64,000 nt of DNA from Gordionus sp. m RMFG-2023 (taxonomy: Eukaryota; Nematomorpha; Gordioida; Chordodea; Parachordodidae): assembly GCF_954871325.1 (NCBI RefSeq), contig NC_088779.1, positions 23,376,846 to 23,440,845 of the forward strand, written 5' to 3'. The position numbers and the translations under genes were made by a program. Position 1 is the first letter of the stretch, and each line of letters starts with the position of its first letter. Below are positions 1-20,584 of this stretch, in pieces. The notes beneath the pieces are model-generated. The model made no database searches, was not told the origin of the DNA, and saw only the letters and a list, made by a program, of their open reading frames with translations.

Positions 1-364
1 AAACAGATAAATAGTGCCCTATTAATTATACTTCAGTTAAACAGCCTGAATATCTTTTTTTGGGGTTTTAAAGATCATTGTAGTACACTTAAAGATGAAC
101 TTATTCTTATCTTTAAATCATCATTTAAAAATCAATAAGACGAATTTAGGGCACTGCCAGAAAGTTATTAATGTATAAAGTAAAACAAGGAAATATTGAT
201 TAGGTAGAATAACCAAATGCATGTTCTTATATTTTATATTAAGCTTAAAATAAAAGGTAAAATTCTGATTCCCAGATAACTTTTATAATTATTTACAAAT
301 TGTTAGAACATTTTATGGTGATAACTAAAAAATATATGTATATTTTTATTTAAAAAAAATTTAG

Positions 365-7134
<6,770 letters not shown>

Positions 7135-10100
7135 AGGTTAACACTGATTGCGACTGTGGGCGGCGTGCTTAGTTTGAAAACGATATCCAAATAATTTACT
7201 TTTGCATTCAACATTTATTATTTGTTTTTTTTTCTTCAAGTTTTTATATTTTTTATTAATATTTGAATGCATATTTTTGTTAGTGGTAAATTAATCGTGA
7301 TATTACGATATAAACTACCATCAATATAATATATGTTTTTATTTTATTTTCGTCATTAATATCACATATTAATCAACACCACCATTATCCGCGTTTTAAG
7401 GCAAGCTGCATGTGTGTCGTTTTTCATTTTCGTGAAGATTTTTCAAAATATTACACCACTAAATCATTTCATCGTTATTCAGGTCTAAATCTCCCTCCCC
7501 CAATTCGACATTGATTAAAAATCTGTCTTGAAATAATGCACACACTCATTTAATGCTGGCTCATATAAAAGGGTTTACCATTTTTTTTGTAAACTTGATA
7601 TTATTTTTGTAGAAAAAAAAGTATTTAAATTTCATTAATTTTTTAAAAATAAAAATTAGTTCTTCCTTGTAAATTTTATTAATTCTAAGTTAAAATTAAA
7701 TTAATTTTTTTTTATATACCTATCTTAAACTAACCTATACATAGTTTAAGATTATCCTAGCGGTTTATACCCATTCTAATCTATATATTGATATACGTCT
7801 TATAATATTTTATTTTTTTAAAATTAATCAATAATTTAGCTGTATTTTCTCACTAATATTTTTTTGTAACTCTGGTACTAAATATTTGTATATATTAATA
7901 AATATTCCATTTTTATAAAATTGACACTGTTTAAAATAGCCATATGACTCTAAATATTCACCCAAAAAAACACATTTCAAACATATATTTTTTATGAAAC
8001 TTGCAAAGATTAAATATAAAAATTATTTTAAAACTTTTTTTTGATATATAATGTAACTTAAACATCTCTGTGATTAAAATATAACATTAAATACATAATT
8101 ATGATAAGTAAATAAATATTTTAAAAATAATATAACATTCGAAAATTATAATCATTTTTTTACAATAATATTGGTATTTTTTTTAAAGTAAAATTAAAAA
8201 ATAAATTATATAAATTTAAATTATAAAAGAAAACTATTTTTTTTAAACAAATTTTTTTTTTATAAAATAAATGAATTAAATATTAAATATACCAACTTAA
8301 TAAAAAATCTATGCATTTGTTTTAATAAATTATAATGTTTTTTCTCGCGTTTATATCGTTCCCGCCTATAACCTCAGCGTTTATCGTTCGTATTATAAAA
8401 TGAATTTATCCTAACGTGAAAATGTTTCTTCTATTCAGATATACTAAGTTTTAATTTATTTTTTTAAAATTAAACAATATTTTTTTTGCACACGCCATTT
8501 AAATTAAATAACACCCCCCCACACCCAATCGTTTTTGCTCAATTTTTTTGTTTTGTTAAAAAGAATAAATATTATAATCTTTTTTTTAAAAATAATGTTT
8601 CTAAAGGGTAACATATTTGTGAGTGTCTCCTCCCCTCACCGCCCCGAAAACTTGATGTTTAGATGATATAAACTTTTCCTCATAATACAACCGACTTCAT
8701 TTTTTTTAAATAAAGACTCCATCTCCTGGCATTATCATTTATTTAATTAGCTTTTTGAATTATATCGTTCGTCATATGCCCATTCTTGTAAAAAATATTA
8801 AGATGTGGTATTAGACTAAATGTTCTATAGAGCTGATAATGATTTTATTATTATTGATAACGACAAATTTGTATTATTGGTATTATCTTAGATATTATCT
8901 ATTTTTTTTAATATTATCTTTATTATTATATTATTATTATTAAAATCAAATAGCGTTAATGTGTATCTTGTTCATGTTTTTTTTTAAAAAAATACATAGT
9001 ATATTATAACATTATTAGTTAAATATTATTCATATAATCACATTCAGTTGAACCAGATACTATTGTATGGTTATTATATCTAGCTATAAAAAAAATCCGT
9101 CTTAAAATTTCGTTCATATTTCCGGGTTTAATTAATATTTAATTAAAATTAACTTGAATTATACCCTTTAAAATAATTTATTATGATAAATCAGTAATTG
9201 TGCTCTTTTACATAAATATAGTTATATTACAAATTTTGATATCACCTTTATATAAAAAAATATTAAATAAAAAATTTAGTTTTCCCGTAACATTGTTTTT
9301 TTTTTTAACGCTTCATTTAGAAAAGTCAAAAATATATAATTGATTATAGAAATAAAATATATTAATACAAAATGGTATTAGTATTTGCGATTTGAGTTTT
9401 TAAAAAGGTAATTTTTGTTCAATTTTTGGGTTGTTAGCTTAATAGGAATATTCATAAATTATAATGCCCTCGACAATTTTTTTTTATATTTAAACTGTTA
9501 AAAATGAAAATATGCTTTAGCGACAAGTTGATTGAATTGTAATATTTTAACATTAAAAAAAGAAGCTATAAGATAATATTTCCAACAGATAGCATAGTAT
9601 TTTAGGTTATTAATTTCGAAGATAGATCTAAAAAGGTAAATGCCTTTAGTTATGATTTGATATTTTTAAGTGCAATATAGAATAGTGATACGCACGTGAT
9701 GATATCATCAATTATAAATATAGGAAAGAATATTTTGCATACTGACCACATTGGGTTAACTTTTCAGTCTTTTATGGTTAAAGAAGCTGGATAGGTGGCT
9801 TAATTTTATGAATATTTTTAGGCCCAAGCTTAAATTTTTTTTAGGAGCCGGCCCGGAATATTTAAATAAAAATTATAAAAGTTAAAGCATTTTAATGGAG
9901 AAAATATTAATTAACATTTCGATGAAATAATAGAAAGCATCGTTTTCTAAATCATTTTTTACACTTGTCGAGTTCGGCTCAATTTTTAAATTTTTTTGCT
10001 CAACCTATTTTTTGTATTTGGCCAAGGTCAAGTTCCAATCGCAGGATATGGACAACTCTGTAAAATTTAAATCATTATAAATTGTGGTAGACCTGATTTT

Positions 10101-13100
10101 GCCCTAATTCTTTTCTAACATGTATATAAACAGAAGCTGAGTGGTCATAAGAGAAATGGAAAAGATACTCACAAGGTCACATAATCGAGATTTCGGAAGA
10201 CGATTAAAAAATTAAATTTTTAAACAAACTCCAGTAAAATCAAACTGATAATTTTGATTATAGGATTGAGAAATCGTTTATGATTAGTCTATTTAAGAAA
10301 GTTGTGCATAGTCAGGTCCGTGTCGTTGGCATGGACGAATAGAGCCTGCAAAATTTATTTCTTGCTTGATTTACTAGGAAAAAAATACAAATTTATTTAA
10401 TATTTTTGATGGAATAAATTATATGTACTAATATAGCAGAAACCCAGATTGCAGAACTAGTTGAAAAATAATTATTGTAAAATTGCATTATATTTTTATA
10501 TGGCAAGGACAACAAAATATTTGATTTATTTTTTAGGATGAGACAATTTTTGGTCGCAATATTTTTTAGCCGAAAGTAGTGACAAGTCTAATATACGGTA
10601 AGGATATGTTTTGTGGCAGTACAAAATATTTCGTGTAATGTCAACTTGTCTAAAAATTATACGAATTTATTTATATTATTTTTAATTCGATCTTCATATG
10701 CTATTATAAATATTCTCTCTAATTTTTTTTAGAAAGAATTATACTATATTAATTTTTAAAAGTCTGGTTTTTGAGATCGCCTAGAAAAACCTCTTTGGAT
10801 ATTATGATTAGTAATCCGTTTAGATCATAATTTTCATTTAATACATAAACAAATAGGTATCTATACTTTAAATTGTCATCATCTAAATTGAATTAATTTA
10901 ATTAAGATTTCAATAATATTATTGAGTGTTTAATTCCCTTAGTAAATGATAAACTAGATTAATAGAAAAATTACTTGAGTGAATTGAATTGTTTAAACGC
11001 GCCCACATAATATTTGATTTCATAGGCTATAAAGTTTGTAAAATACGAACAAAAAAGAAAGAATCTAGAAGCTGAATTTTAACTCAAAGAGGGACTTTTC
11101 AAAATACTTTAAAAAAGGTATACTATGAGCCACATCAGAAATGCAAGAAATAATCGATAATAAACACATTGATAATAACAATATTTTTAGCATAATTACA
11201 TCGATCAAGCAAATATTTCGTTAGAAGAACATTTCAGCAATTAAAACCTTTCAATAATCATTTTGAGGTTATGTTGTAATCATTAAAAATTATTTATTAA
11301 CATATCAAGATTAATTGGAAAGCGATATTAAGGTACTTGATCTATTAACTGAATTAAAAATTTTTTTAAAATAAATATATTGTGTAAGCAGACCATAAAA
11401 AGTGATTTATATTAACATGTCAGCGCAACTTCTCCATGTTCAAACTATTCAAGACACACTTAAGATCCTGCGTGGCTAATATTTAATTTCAATCAAATTA
11501 TATTGCATTGTCGTTAGATTATAATGACATAATATCTTCTCTTGAAAATAAAAAGGCAATAAATGTTTAAAGTATTATTTTTTAGTTTTTTAATGATTAT
11601 TAAGCCTGTATATTAATTTTTATATGCATTACTCATGTGTGTAAAATTCAGTTAATTTTAACTTAACTTTCCAGGTCAAAATTTTCAAATTGCAGAAGAA
11701 AAATGCCCAGCTTTTGACCTGACAATGGGATATGGTTTATTTAAATTTTTATTCTCATAATAAATTTTACCAAATTAGTTAAAATTACAAGGTATTAAGA
11801 AATAATATTATCCTTTTATGCCTGATTTAAATAAAATAAAATATTGTACCATTATGTGATAAATTAAAAATTATCACGCAATTTATAATAAAAAATAATA
11901 GGATTAGAGTCAAAATATAAATTTATTACAAGTTTGTATTATTTAGTTTTATCGAAATCTATATTGAACTCCAAGTGCCATGCCAAGTAACGCGTTTAAA
12001 ATTTTGCAAATAAATAAATTATTATTGTTATAGAAATTAATTAAATTATAAATTATTTAAAAATTTGTTTTTTAAAAAATATATGTTTATAAATTTAATT
12101 ATCACTTTAAAATTTAATATTAATAATAATTATTTATAAAATATTAATATTTTAATTTAAAAAAAAGATGAAATATTCCTATTATTGAATCTTAGTTAAC
12201 TTTTAAAGAATTAAAAAATTAGGTTGCTGTTTTTTCATTTAGCGTTATATAATTTTTTTTTTAAAAAAAAAGAGTATAACTAAGGTGAAAGGTCGTCATA
12301 TAATGCGACATTTTTTTTCAAAAATTTAAAAAGAAAATATTTAATTCATTAAATGAAAAATTAATTACAATAAAAATTCTGTATTTTTTTTAATAATTTA
12401 ATAAATAAATATTATAACTGTTTTATATATTAATTATTTTTGATTAAAAACTATATATGTAACCTGGATTTGGATTTATATGTTAAACTCAAAATAATTA
12501 AAACTTTATATTATAAAAAATAATAATCGTTATAAAAGAAATAAAATAATAAATTAATAAAAAAAGTATTAAAATAAGTAAATGAAATGATATAATTGGA
12601 AAAAGGAATAGCAAATTTTTATTTTCATTCTCTTTAGAACCCCACCTATTATAAAATATATTTAAAAATTTATTAACCTATTTAGTAGTTTTATGTCATC
12701 GGGTTATGAATTTAATTTTTTCTTTCTTTTTCCTTTAATAATTTTATAAAAGAAGGCAAGTTAAACTCGTTAGCTGGATGCCACGGTAATTCTTATTATC
12801 TTAGAATTATTTTAATTTGTCTGTAAAACCGTATTTTATTGTAATTATAATTCCAGAATTATTTATTATTTTTTTATTTTTAAAATGACTATGAAAAAAT
12901 AAATATAATAATGATAGGTTTATTATTTATTCAATAATCCTATTTTTTATGAAGAGAATAATTGATAAGTACAAAGAATTCTTAGAGTTTGTGAGTTTTT
13001 TTTGTTTAAAAATCCTCAAAAAAAAATTAAATAATTAAATTGTATTTTGATTTTAAAATTCGATATTCAAAATAAAACAGACTGTATTTTTCAAATTCCA

Positions 13101-14081
13101 ATATGCACATACTAAATACTATCTTCCTTATTATATGGCCGATTACTAAGGGTAAATATTAACATAATAAATTCAAAATGTTTCCATTTATTAAAATCTG
13201 ATTGGTTGTTAGAATAGGGTTAGTGTAAAGACTACCTAAAGATTTGAAAATTGTTATTTTTATTATAAATATGTTTATTTTTAAATTGGATAATTTTTTT
13301 AAAAATAAATGGAGTGGATTTGAATGTCGATGTCAGTTATCTTATGATAAATTCCTTTTAAAATTAAAACTATTTATTTAAAAAAAATTTAAATTAGAGT
13401 AAATTTAGATTAAGGCTTTTCCACCAATAATTACAATTGTGAAATGATAATAAATTTTGGACCCACTCTAGTCTCGACCTCCAAAAGCTGATTCAGGATA
13501 AAAATAATTTCAGTGTCCAATCCAAACCCAGGAACCTTTAAGACTTTCATAACAACATCTATTTAAAAATTATTTTATTTTTGTAAGTTGTAATGATAAA
13601 TCAACTCAACCAACTACAAATATAATATGAATATAATTAAAATAGCATACTTTTTAATTATTGTATCGATTTAAATTATAATCAAGCGATAAAAAAAATC
13701 AAAATATTTTATTATATAAAAAAAATCTAGCTAAAATATTTAAAAAATTGCTATTTACAAAAATAACTAATAAATTTAACGGGAAAGTATTACTTATCAA
13801 AACAGTCTTAAATTACAAGATTAAATATAACACAACGGGTTTCCGGCTCAGAAAAATTTTAAGGGTTCAGTTTGCTCCCTTTTAACGACGTGGTATAAAA
13901 GTTCGGTTAAGAAAATTTCTAAAATTGAATTTGGTTAAATAATTTAAATTACACATCCACCGACATAAGTAGAAAAGCTTTTAAGGTGTCTTGTCTAATG
14001 CGCAATCTATTTTCAATTATCTTAAATTTCAACTAAACCTCCGCTCACAGTTACTCGCTACATGAGAAATAAGTTTTATGT
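7135..14081. other. Gene-poor AT-rich spacer
   Basis: Almost 7 kb between transportin-1 and the SEA/EGF gene. It holds long A/T runs, short C or G runs (around 8510 and 8630) and scattered GGCCC-containing pieces near 9820-9860 resembling family D. I found no ORF with recognisable homology, no tRNA and no long tandem array. Two very short exon-like stretches (about 10130-10185 and 11690-11760) have an AG before them but match no family I know. Confidence 0.6.
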
Positions 14082-16224
14082 ATGATGGGGTGGTGGTATT
14101 TGAATTGTTACTACATGTTTTATCAAATTGGGAAATTTTTAGCATTTATCACAATAATATCCATTGTTGAGACTTCTGCCAATCCCCATATTGTGGAGCT
14201 ATTTTATCTTTGGGAATCGTTAAGTTTATGTATCCTTCTCAATCTCGAACTATTCTATATTAAAGAAGGCCAACTTTATAAGTCGATTTATTTTTTTTGT
14301 TGCGAATAAAAAAAGGACAAATAGGGAAGGCTTTCGTCCCCAACGAAGTCGTGATGGATATACAACCACCAATGTATAGAGGCCGTAGTTTGATGATGGC
14401 AGCACCTATGTGCGACGCATCATGTGTGGCTCCCAGAATATGCGTATCTACCAATGTCTGCATATGTCCGTCCCCGCAGGTCTATGACGCTACCACCATG
14501 ACTTGCGCAAGTTTATTTACAAATTATTGTATTTTTTTTTGTTAATCATTTTCCTATGAAATTTATATAAGTCAAATCGACAAGTTATATATTTATGTAT
14601 TATGAAATTTAAATAGTTAACCACGCCCAATATTTTTTTTAATCCGCTCAAATGCGAGAGTGACTTCCCCTTTTATGTCGTCCATACCATATTATCTATT
14701 GCAAATATATACTCTATATTCTGTAAATATGTTCTATATGTAAATATTATTTAAATAAATTAGATCCCTACGCCGTGATATTCATTCGAATTCACTTCAT
14801 AACTATTCGTTTCATACCCGGAATGGCGAATTCAGCCTCTACGGACTTTCAAACGCTCCAATCATCGTTCATATCTAGCATATACCTTATTTTGGTGACG
14901 GATGTGATTGCCAGTGGGGTAGTCATCGATATTCACATTCTGAGATTTTTGCCGGGCTCGGTAATAGTAGAAGCGGAGTTAGTATTGAAGGAAAATTCTA
15001 ATGTCACGTTAGCTTACCTAAAAAACATTATCGAAAAAGGTTTAAGAAATCCTCCAACTCACGCTCCCTTGAATTTCACGAATTCGCGTCTGGATGATAT
15101 GCGCGATGACGATGTTTGCGATAGCACATACAATATGTGCGGAGAAAATGCTTACTGCATTTCCCAAGGAAAAAAGTTCATAGAATGCCAATGTAACAAG
15201 GGTTATGAAAATGTACTAGCTAGACATAACCCTTTCACCAAAGAGATTCAATGTGAGGGTAAGCATTCATAATATAATTATCAGCAGGGTTCCTGTAATG
15301 GTTTATCCGGTATTAACCAATATTATTTATCGAACCTAAACCAAACCTTAACCGTTAAAAATATTATCATCCAAACCTGAACCTAATCTTTAAAAAAGTC
15401 TAAAAACCGGTTTTGAGCCTTTTGATTTCTTAACCATTTCAAATTTTATTGTCAATCTATTTAGATTGATCTCAGTCAGATTACTCGTCTTTTTAAATTT
15501 CATATTTATATAAGTAGTTATTAGTAAATACTGTCTATTTGTTAGAATTTCTGTAATAAGTAAAATAAGCGTTTGCACAGTTTTATAAACAGATATTAGT
15601 GAAGTTTTTCTTTAAAAAAATGGACTTATTTATGCGCATTCTAAAATTCTTTTTTAAGATACAAGAAAACCGTATTGTTTTTAGCAAATCGAATTTGAAC
15701 CCGAAACTGATATTTTTTCATAAATTCAAACTAACCGAACAGATAATAGTTGCCGTTAGGAATCATAAATATATTTTAATATAATATTTACTTAAATAAA
15801 GAGATATGCAAACCTACGGAATGTTCAAATAGAGGATATTGTGATATTCAAAATGGGGAAAAAAGATGCAATTGTTATATATGGTATCTGGGACACAAAT
15901 GCCAGTACAATGGAATCAATATTTTATTGGTATTGATCGGAGTGATAGGATTATTATTGTTCATTGGTGTCATAACGTTAATAGCATTTTCAAAAAGGAG
16001 GTTTCAATTTTTTTTTTAATACATTTAATCTAATTATCTATCATGTCAATTAAAGGTATGGTAAAAGTTTATATGAAAGATGGTGCCCTTTTAAAATTGA
16101 TTCGAAGCATATATGGCCTTTTTCGAATAACGATAGCGAAAAGGATGGATTATCTATTAAATCGTCAACTATCAACTTGGTAAAAATTTATATATATATA
16201 TATGTGTCTATAAATATTATTTAA
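14082..16224 (+). CDS. SEA-domain, EGF-repeat type I membrane protein
   Basis: Five exons: 14082-14223, 14316-14510, 14764-15258, 15802-16000, 16056 onward. All splice phases agree (1,1,1,2). The product has a hydrophobic N-terminus (FLAFITIISIV, signal peptide), a six-Cys EGF-like module (about residues 78-112), a SEA domain (about 116-225) with GSVIV at 177-181 matching the SEA self-cleavage motif G|SVVV, a second EGF (about 232-276), a third EGF (CKPTECSNRGYC...CNCYIWYLGHKC, about 280-312), a transmembrane helix (ILLVLIGVIGLLLFIGVITL) and a charged tail. Mucin-like and Notch-pathway-like surface proteins share this layout; I cannot assign an orthologue. The last exon either reads to TAA at 16224 (about 399 residues) or splices at GTAAAA (16180) to an exon I did not find. 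The most 5' ATG in frame was taken as start; an internal Met nearer the hydrophobic stretch is possible. Confidence 0.8.
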
Positions 16225-17035
16225 TAACAAACACATAAAATTTATATTCCTATTTTTCAAGAAGTTTAGGTTTATTGAAATTAAATCAATTTATTATGCT
16301 TATAGGTATAGTCTTTTATTAGCAACCAAGGAGAGGAGAAAGGGTGAGAAATCTCCCGTCTCCACAATTTTGTTAGTTTCTCTTAAAAAACAATATGTCA
16401 CTATAAACCAATGAATAATCTTTTTTAAATAAGAACTTATTTATAATAGAAAGAAAAAATGAAAAATAATATTCTTAAAAATGTGATCCGGCCAAAGTCT
16501 TTAAAGTGGCGACCTAAAAATATCCAATAAAAACCAGCCAAAAGATCTCCTTCCTTTCCCTTAAGAAAATCGTATTAAGTAAAATTATATAATATTTTAG
16601 GATTGGATTTCACCGATCTTCGCAAAATTAACATAACATCAAAATATAAAAAAAAGTAAAAGATGGTTGATTGTTAATGATTAAAGAAATATTTTTTGAA
16701 ATCTTGATTGAATATTTTTTTATTGAACACTGCAGTCATTATTTTATTTTTTTACTACTATGAATCTGCTTAACTCTACTAATATAAACTTTTAAATTAT
16801 AATTTTTAAATTTTTTTTATAAAGGTATGTGTTAGGTAAAGGTGGATCTAAGTAAAGAATTGCCTCCTTACCCCCCCCCCCACCCTTTCATTTTTCATAT
16901 TTAAAAATAAAACTGATTGATTTGTTTCATAAATTTTGATTCGTTAAATTAATGAATGTAAGCACGTAAAGAGTCCTACATCCGCCCCAGAAATTTGTAG
17001 GAGTCGTTTCCAAAGAAAAAAAATATACTGAACCT

Positions 17036-17172
17036 CGAGATTTGGCTAATAGATGTCCAAACCTTTGTGTTTGATGTATGGAGATAAATCTTCAGGCTTG
17101 CGTAAATCTAGATAAAATATTGAGTTAAGCCGTTTTAAAAAAATCGGCTATCGAGCCGTTTTAACAACATTA
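17036..17172. mobile_element. Family A palindromic element, partial
   Basis: Right part of the family A repeat: GATGTCCAAACCTTTG, then AAAATATTGAGTTA followed by an AGCCGTTTT arm and TTTTAACAACA. The mirror-image left arm seen in complete copies (for example 47896-48115) is absent. Confidence 0.6.
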
Positions 17173-17682
17173 GTTTATGGTAGTTTATAACAATATTTTA
17201 GATATTATATTATATCATCTCGGTATTTATATATTTTTTTTTATTCAAAAAATAGAATGGAAAATAAAGCTCACCCACCAAAAAAAATCGGACGCGTATT
17301 AAACAATACCCGTTAACAATTTTAAAAATATTTTGAAATTAAAACACTTTATTCACTTAAAATGGATGAGGTAAAATTTAGATGTTAATTAAAAATTACT
17401 AACATAAACGAATAATATGCGGAATTTGTTTTCCTTTGTAAATATTTAAATTTGAATATTATTTATATTATAATTTATTTTTATGTTATAAATTTATTGC
17501 CAGTTTTTTTTCCATCTTTTTTCTTTATTTTCTTTAAAATCTATTTTTTAAAAAACAAGTGATTTCGCCGAATGTTTTCCTTATTCATATAACTTACATT
17601 GTAAAATTTAAATGTGACAATATTGTGCTATAAATTTAATTTTTTTCAAAAAAAAGAAGTATTTTATATGTTGAGAAGGTCT

Positions 17683-17998
17683 CATTTATAATAAACGCGA
17701 TATCTTTAAGCGTTGCGTTATTACAAAATTACGCCAATAGGTACGAACTTATTCATAAATATGGAGCTTTGTGATGATAACGCTATGATAAAATTTGGGA
17801 AAAAACATATGTTGCGATTGCCTTGATAAAAAGTATGAGACACAATAGTGAATTCGATAAAAAAAAGATATATGATTTTTCTTGAATATTATATAAAATA
17901 ATTATCTCTGTTATAGCTTTATCTTAAATAGGTGTTTAAAACTGAATAAGCTGTAATAACGCAACGTTTGAACAAAACGTTTTTACTGTAAATGCGGC
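17683..17998. mobile_element. Family C inverted-repeat element
   Basis: Long imperfect terminal inverted repeats: AGCGTTGCGTTATTAC on the left against GTAATAACGCAACGTTTG on the right, extended outward by TCATTTATAATAAACGCG and its inverted counterpart. About 315 bp with no ORF: a MITE-like element. Confidence 0.65.
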
Positions 17999-18021
17999 CT
18001 AAGGCCTAGTTGATAATACTT

Positions 18022-18256
18022 ATCTCGTTTATAGTAAACGCGGATCATCGATGCAAAATTTTTAGTTACGTAACTTACATAACCAAGACAATAAATGACA
18101 GGCTTTTTATAAATACTCAGCGAAATGGTGACGTCGTGACAGTTGTTAACGTATATACCAAAAAAATATTATTGTCATGATGAATTAGCTGTGATTTGGT
18201 TAGCGATTAATTTCACACGGCTAGCGCAAATCACGCTTACTATAAATTCAGCGTAA
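18022..18256. mobile_element. Second family C element, directly next to the first
   Basis: Ends CGTTTATAGTAAACGCGG and CACGCTTACTATAAATTC are inverted relatives of each other and of the 17683-17998 element, only about 25 bp away. Interior is non-coding. Confidence 0.55.
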
Positions 18257-18811
18257 GAGCTAATTTTTAAAAAAAGAAGAAATATTGTATAAAGTAATGT
18301 ACCTAAGAAAATTCACTGAAGAAACTGAAGGGGAAACCGGAATGCGTTTTATTCGATAACGATGTCAAATTTGAAACAATGTTATTTAAATTATTAATAA
18401 ATAAATAAAAAGGAATTTTTTTTCATTATAATGATAGCAATGGGGAGGGGGGGGGGTGCTAGTGTGTTGAGAGCTATAAAGTAAAACGAGGGGTTTGTGG
18501 TTCGATTTCCTAACGTAGCAAATTTTTTCGCGACCATTTCTGTACTACGAGGTTAAATTAATATGGCAGTTACCAGCCAGGTAATGAGTTGACCCTTAAA
18601 AAAGGGGGTTAAAAAAAATCTTGGTTAAATTTTTTTTTCTTTCTTAAGATTTGATGTAGTTATTCTATAAACGCAATCGGAATGGAGGAAGGGGATTTAT
18701 TGTTGTTAAAAATTTTACGTTTATCTAGGCCAAGATTGTAAATAAATCATATGTTCCATCTAAAATATTGAATATGATTATATAAAAATTTAGCATTATA
18801 TATCCGAGATC

Positions 18812-19085
18812 TTCAGACCTGGTCCGGGCCTTAAAATGTTACGATTTTTTAAATCGGGACAGAATATAAATTACACCATCCCGAATCGGAATTAAAAAAA
18901 TAATATAATACAACCCGAGTCAACCCGATTTTTAAATAAAATATCTATCGCTCAGTTTAAAAAAATGGCGTCATGTTACATCTATCATTTCATTCACATC
19001 CCATATTTTCAATGTCCATTTTTAAATTATTTTCAAAATGATATTTAGAATGACCCAAAATTTAAAAATCCTGCCCAGGCCCTGA
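18812..19085. repeat. Degenerate family D relative
   Basis: Begins CAGACCTGGTCCGGGCC and ends near GCCCAGGCCCTG, with AT-rich, CCCGA-containing sequence between, as in the family D copy at 37068-37375. The ends are worn and no target duplication is clear. Confidence 0.35.
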
Positions 19086-20584
19086 TTAAAATTTCAAAAA
19101 TATCGGGTTTAATTTAGAGATAAAACCTCGGCAAGGCAAAAAAATATATAAATAATTTGACAGGGAAATTTGAAGGAATTATTTAAATCTAGTTAAGGTT
19201 CTTTAAATTATACCATTCCCAGGTTTCTTGATATATTCTATGGTAGCTTTTAAAAATATCTTCTTTCTTTATGAACTTAATTGATCCTAAAACGTTCAGT
19301 AAGTTGCCTGATAAACCAAATGCGAAAACAAAACATAGACATCCTTTTAAAGCCTAAATTATATTTTTAAAAAAATTGATTATAAATGTGATACAAATAA
19401 AATTACAAATACTTTCTTTATTTCAGCTTGAATTTTTTAAAACCAAAAGAGAGACCTCTAAAGTTAAATTTCTTTGAGATTGTTATTACTTTAGCATAAA
19501 CTTGAATCTTCATTTGCTAATGAAATATTAAAAGAAATGAGATCAAAATTTATAATTATGCTTTCCAAATCGAATGCATCGTTGTCTTAACAAACTGAAT
19601 TCACATTATCACAAAACTGATAAAATATATTAATTAAAAACAAATTTAAAAACAAGGATTTATCTATAAGCTCTGTAATAGGGTTAGTTTTTAAAGCGAG
19701 CGCTCGCTCGGTCATCTCATTCGTTTTAAAAATATTTTCAACCCCACCCGTTCACCCGCTCAATGCTTTAAATATTTTAATCTGCCCACCCGTAGCATAG
19801 TCAGTCAGGGGCGGGAGGTTGGGTTAAGAACTCGCACTTTGAACACATCTTATAACATATAATTTAATGAAATCACGATTATAAAAAAAATATTTTTTTA
19901 AAAATATAACGCATAAAAGTAAACTATTAAAAAAAACGACAATATATGATTTTTCATTTTCTTAATTGTTTAAGTCAAGCATAAAATCTAGATTCAGGTT
20001 ACATATTATGTTTTAAATAAAAATTTTAATCATTTTCAATTTAAAAACAATTTTTAATATAACAAAATATTAATGATTTGATGCTATATTTTTATTTTTT
20101 CTTAAGATTTGAGAAATCGTATTAAATGACGACCTTTCACCTCGATTATTATAAAACTAAATTTTAAAAGAATACTAAATGAAATATTTTTTTTTATTTC
20201 TTTCTTTAAAAGTTAACTAATTGTTAAAGAATAAAGATCAAATAGGAATATTATTTTATGTTTTTTTTGCCTCTTCTACTCTTTTTATTTTTCTTAAAAT
20301 TTTTTTATTAATAAATATAAATAAAAGTAATGAATTTTTAGTGATGAAAAAATGATGAAAATTTCCTTTTTTAAAAATAAACGAAATATTTATTTAATTC
20401 AATAATAATAATAAATAATTATTTTGAAATAGGGAGTTATTCAGTGCACTCTATGCCCCCCCCCCACCTCCCGAACTAATGAAGCGAACTCCCTTATGGG
20501 GGTATCTCATTTCGTAACACCCCTCCCCCATTAATCATAATTTTTTTAAAACTAACTTTTAAATATTTTAAACGGTTCTGTTTC

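Larger units (their letters stand above)
16225..20584. other. Spacer with small transposons, no recognised gene
   Basis: Between the SEA/EGF gene and the next candidate exons. It contains a half copy of family A (17036-17172), two adjacent family C elements (17683-18256), a worn family D relative (about 18812-19085) and homopolymer C/G runs (16871, 18446, 20458). No coding stretch with recognisable homology was seen. Confidence 0.6.

Noticed and set aside
14260-14463. Minus-strand open frame opposite exon 2 of the SEA/EGF gene
   Set aside because: Antisense shadow of an exon with conserved cysteines and splice sites on the plus strand.
18485-18530. GGTTCGATTTCC as a tRNA T-arm
   Set aside because: No matching acceptor, D-arm or anticodon stem could be found around it.
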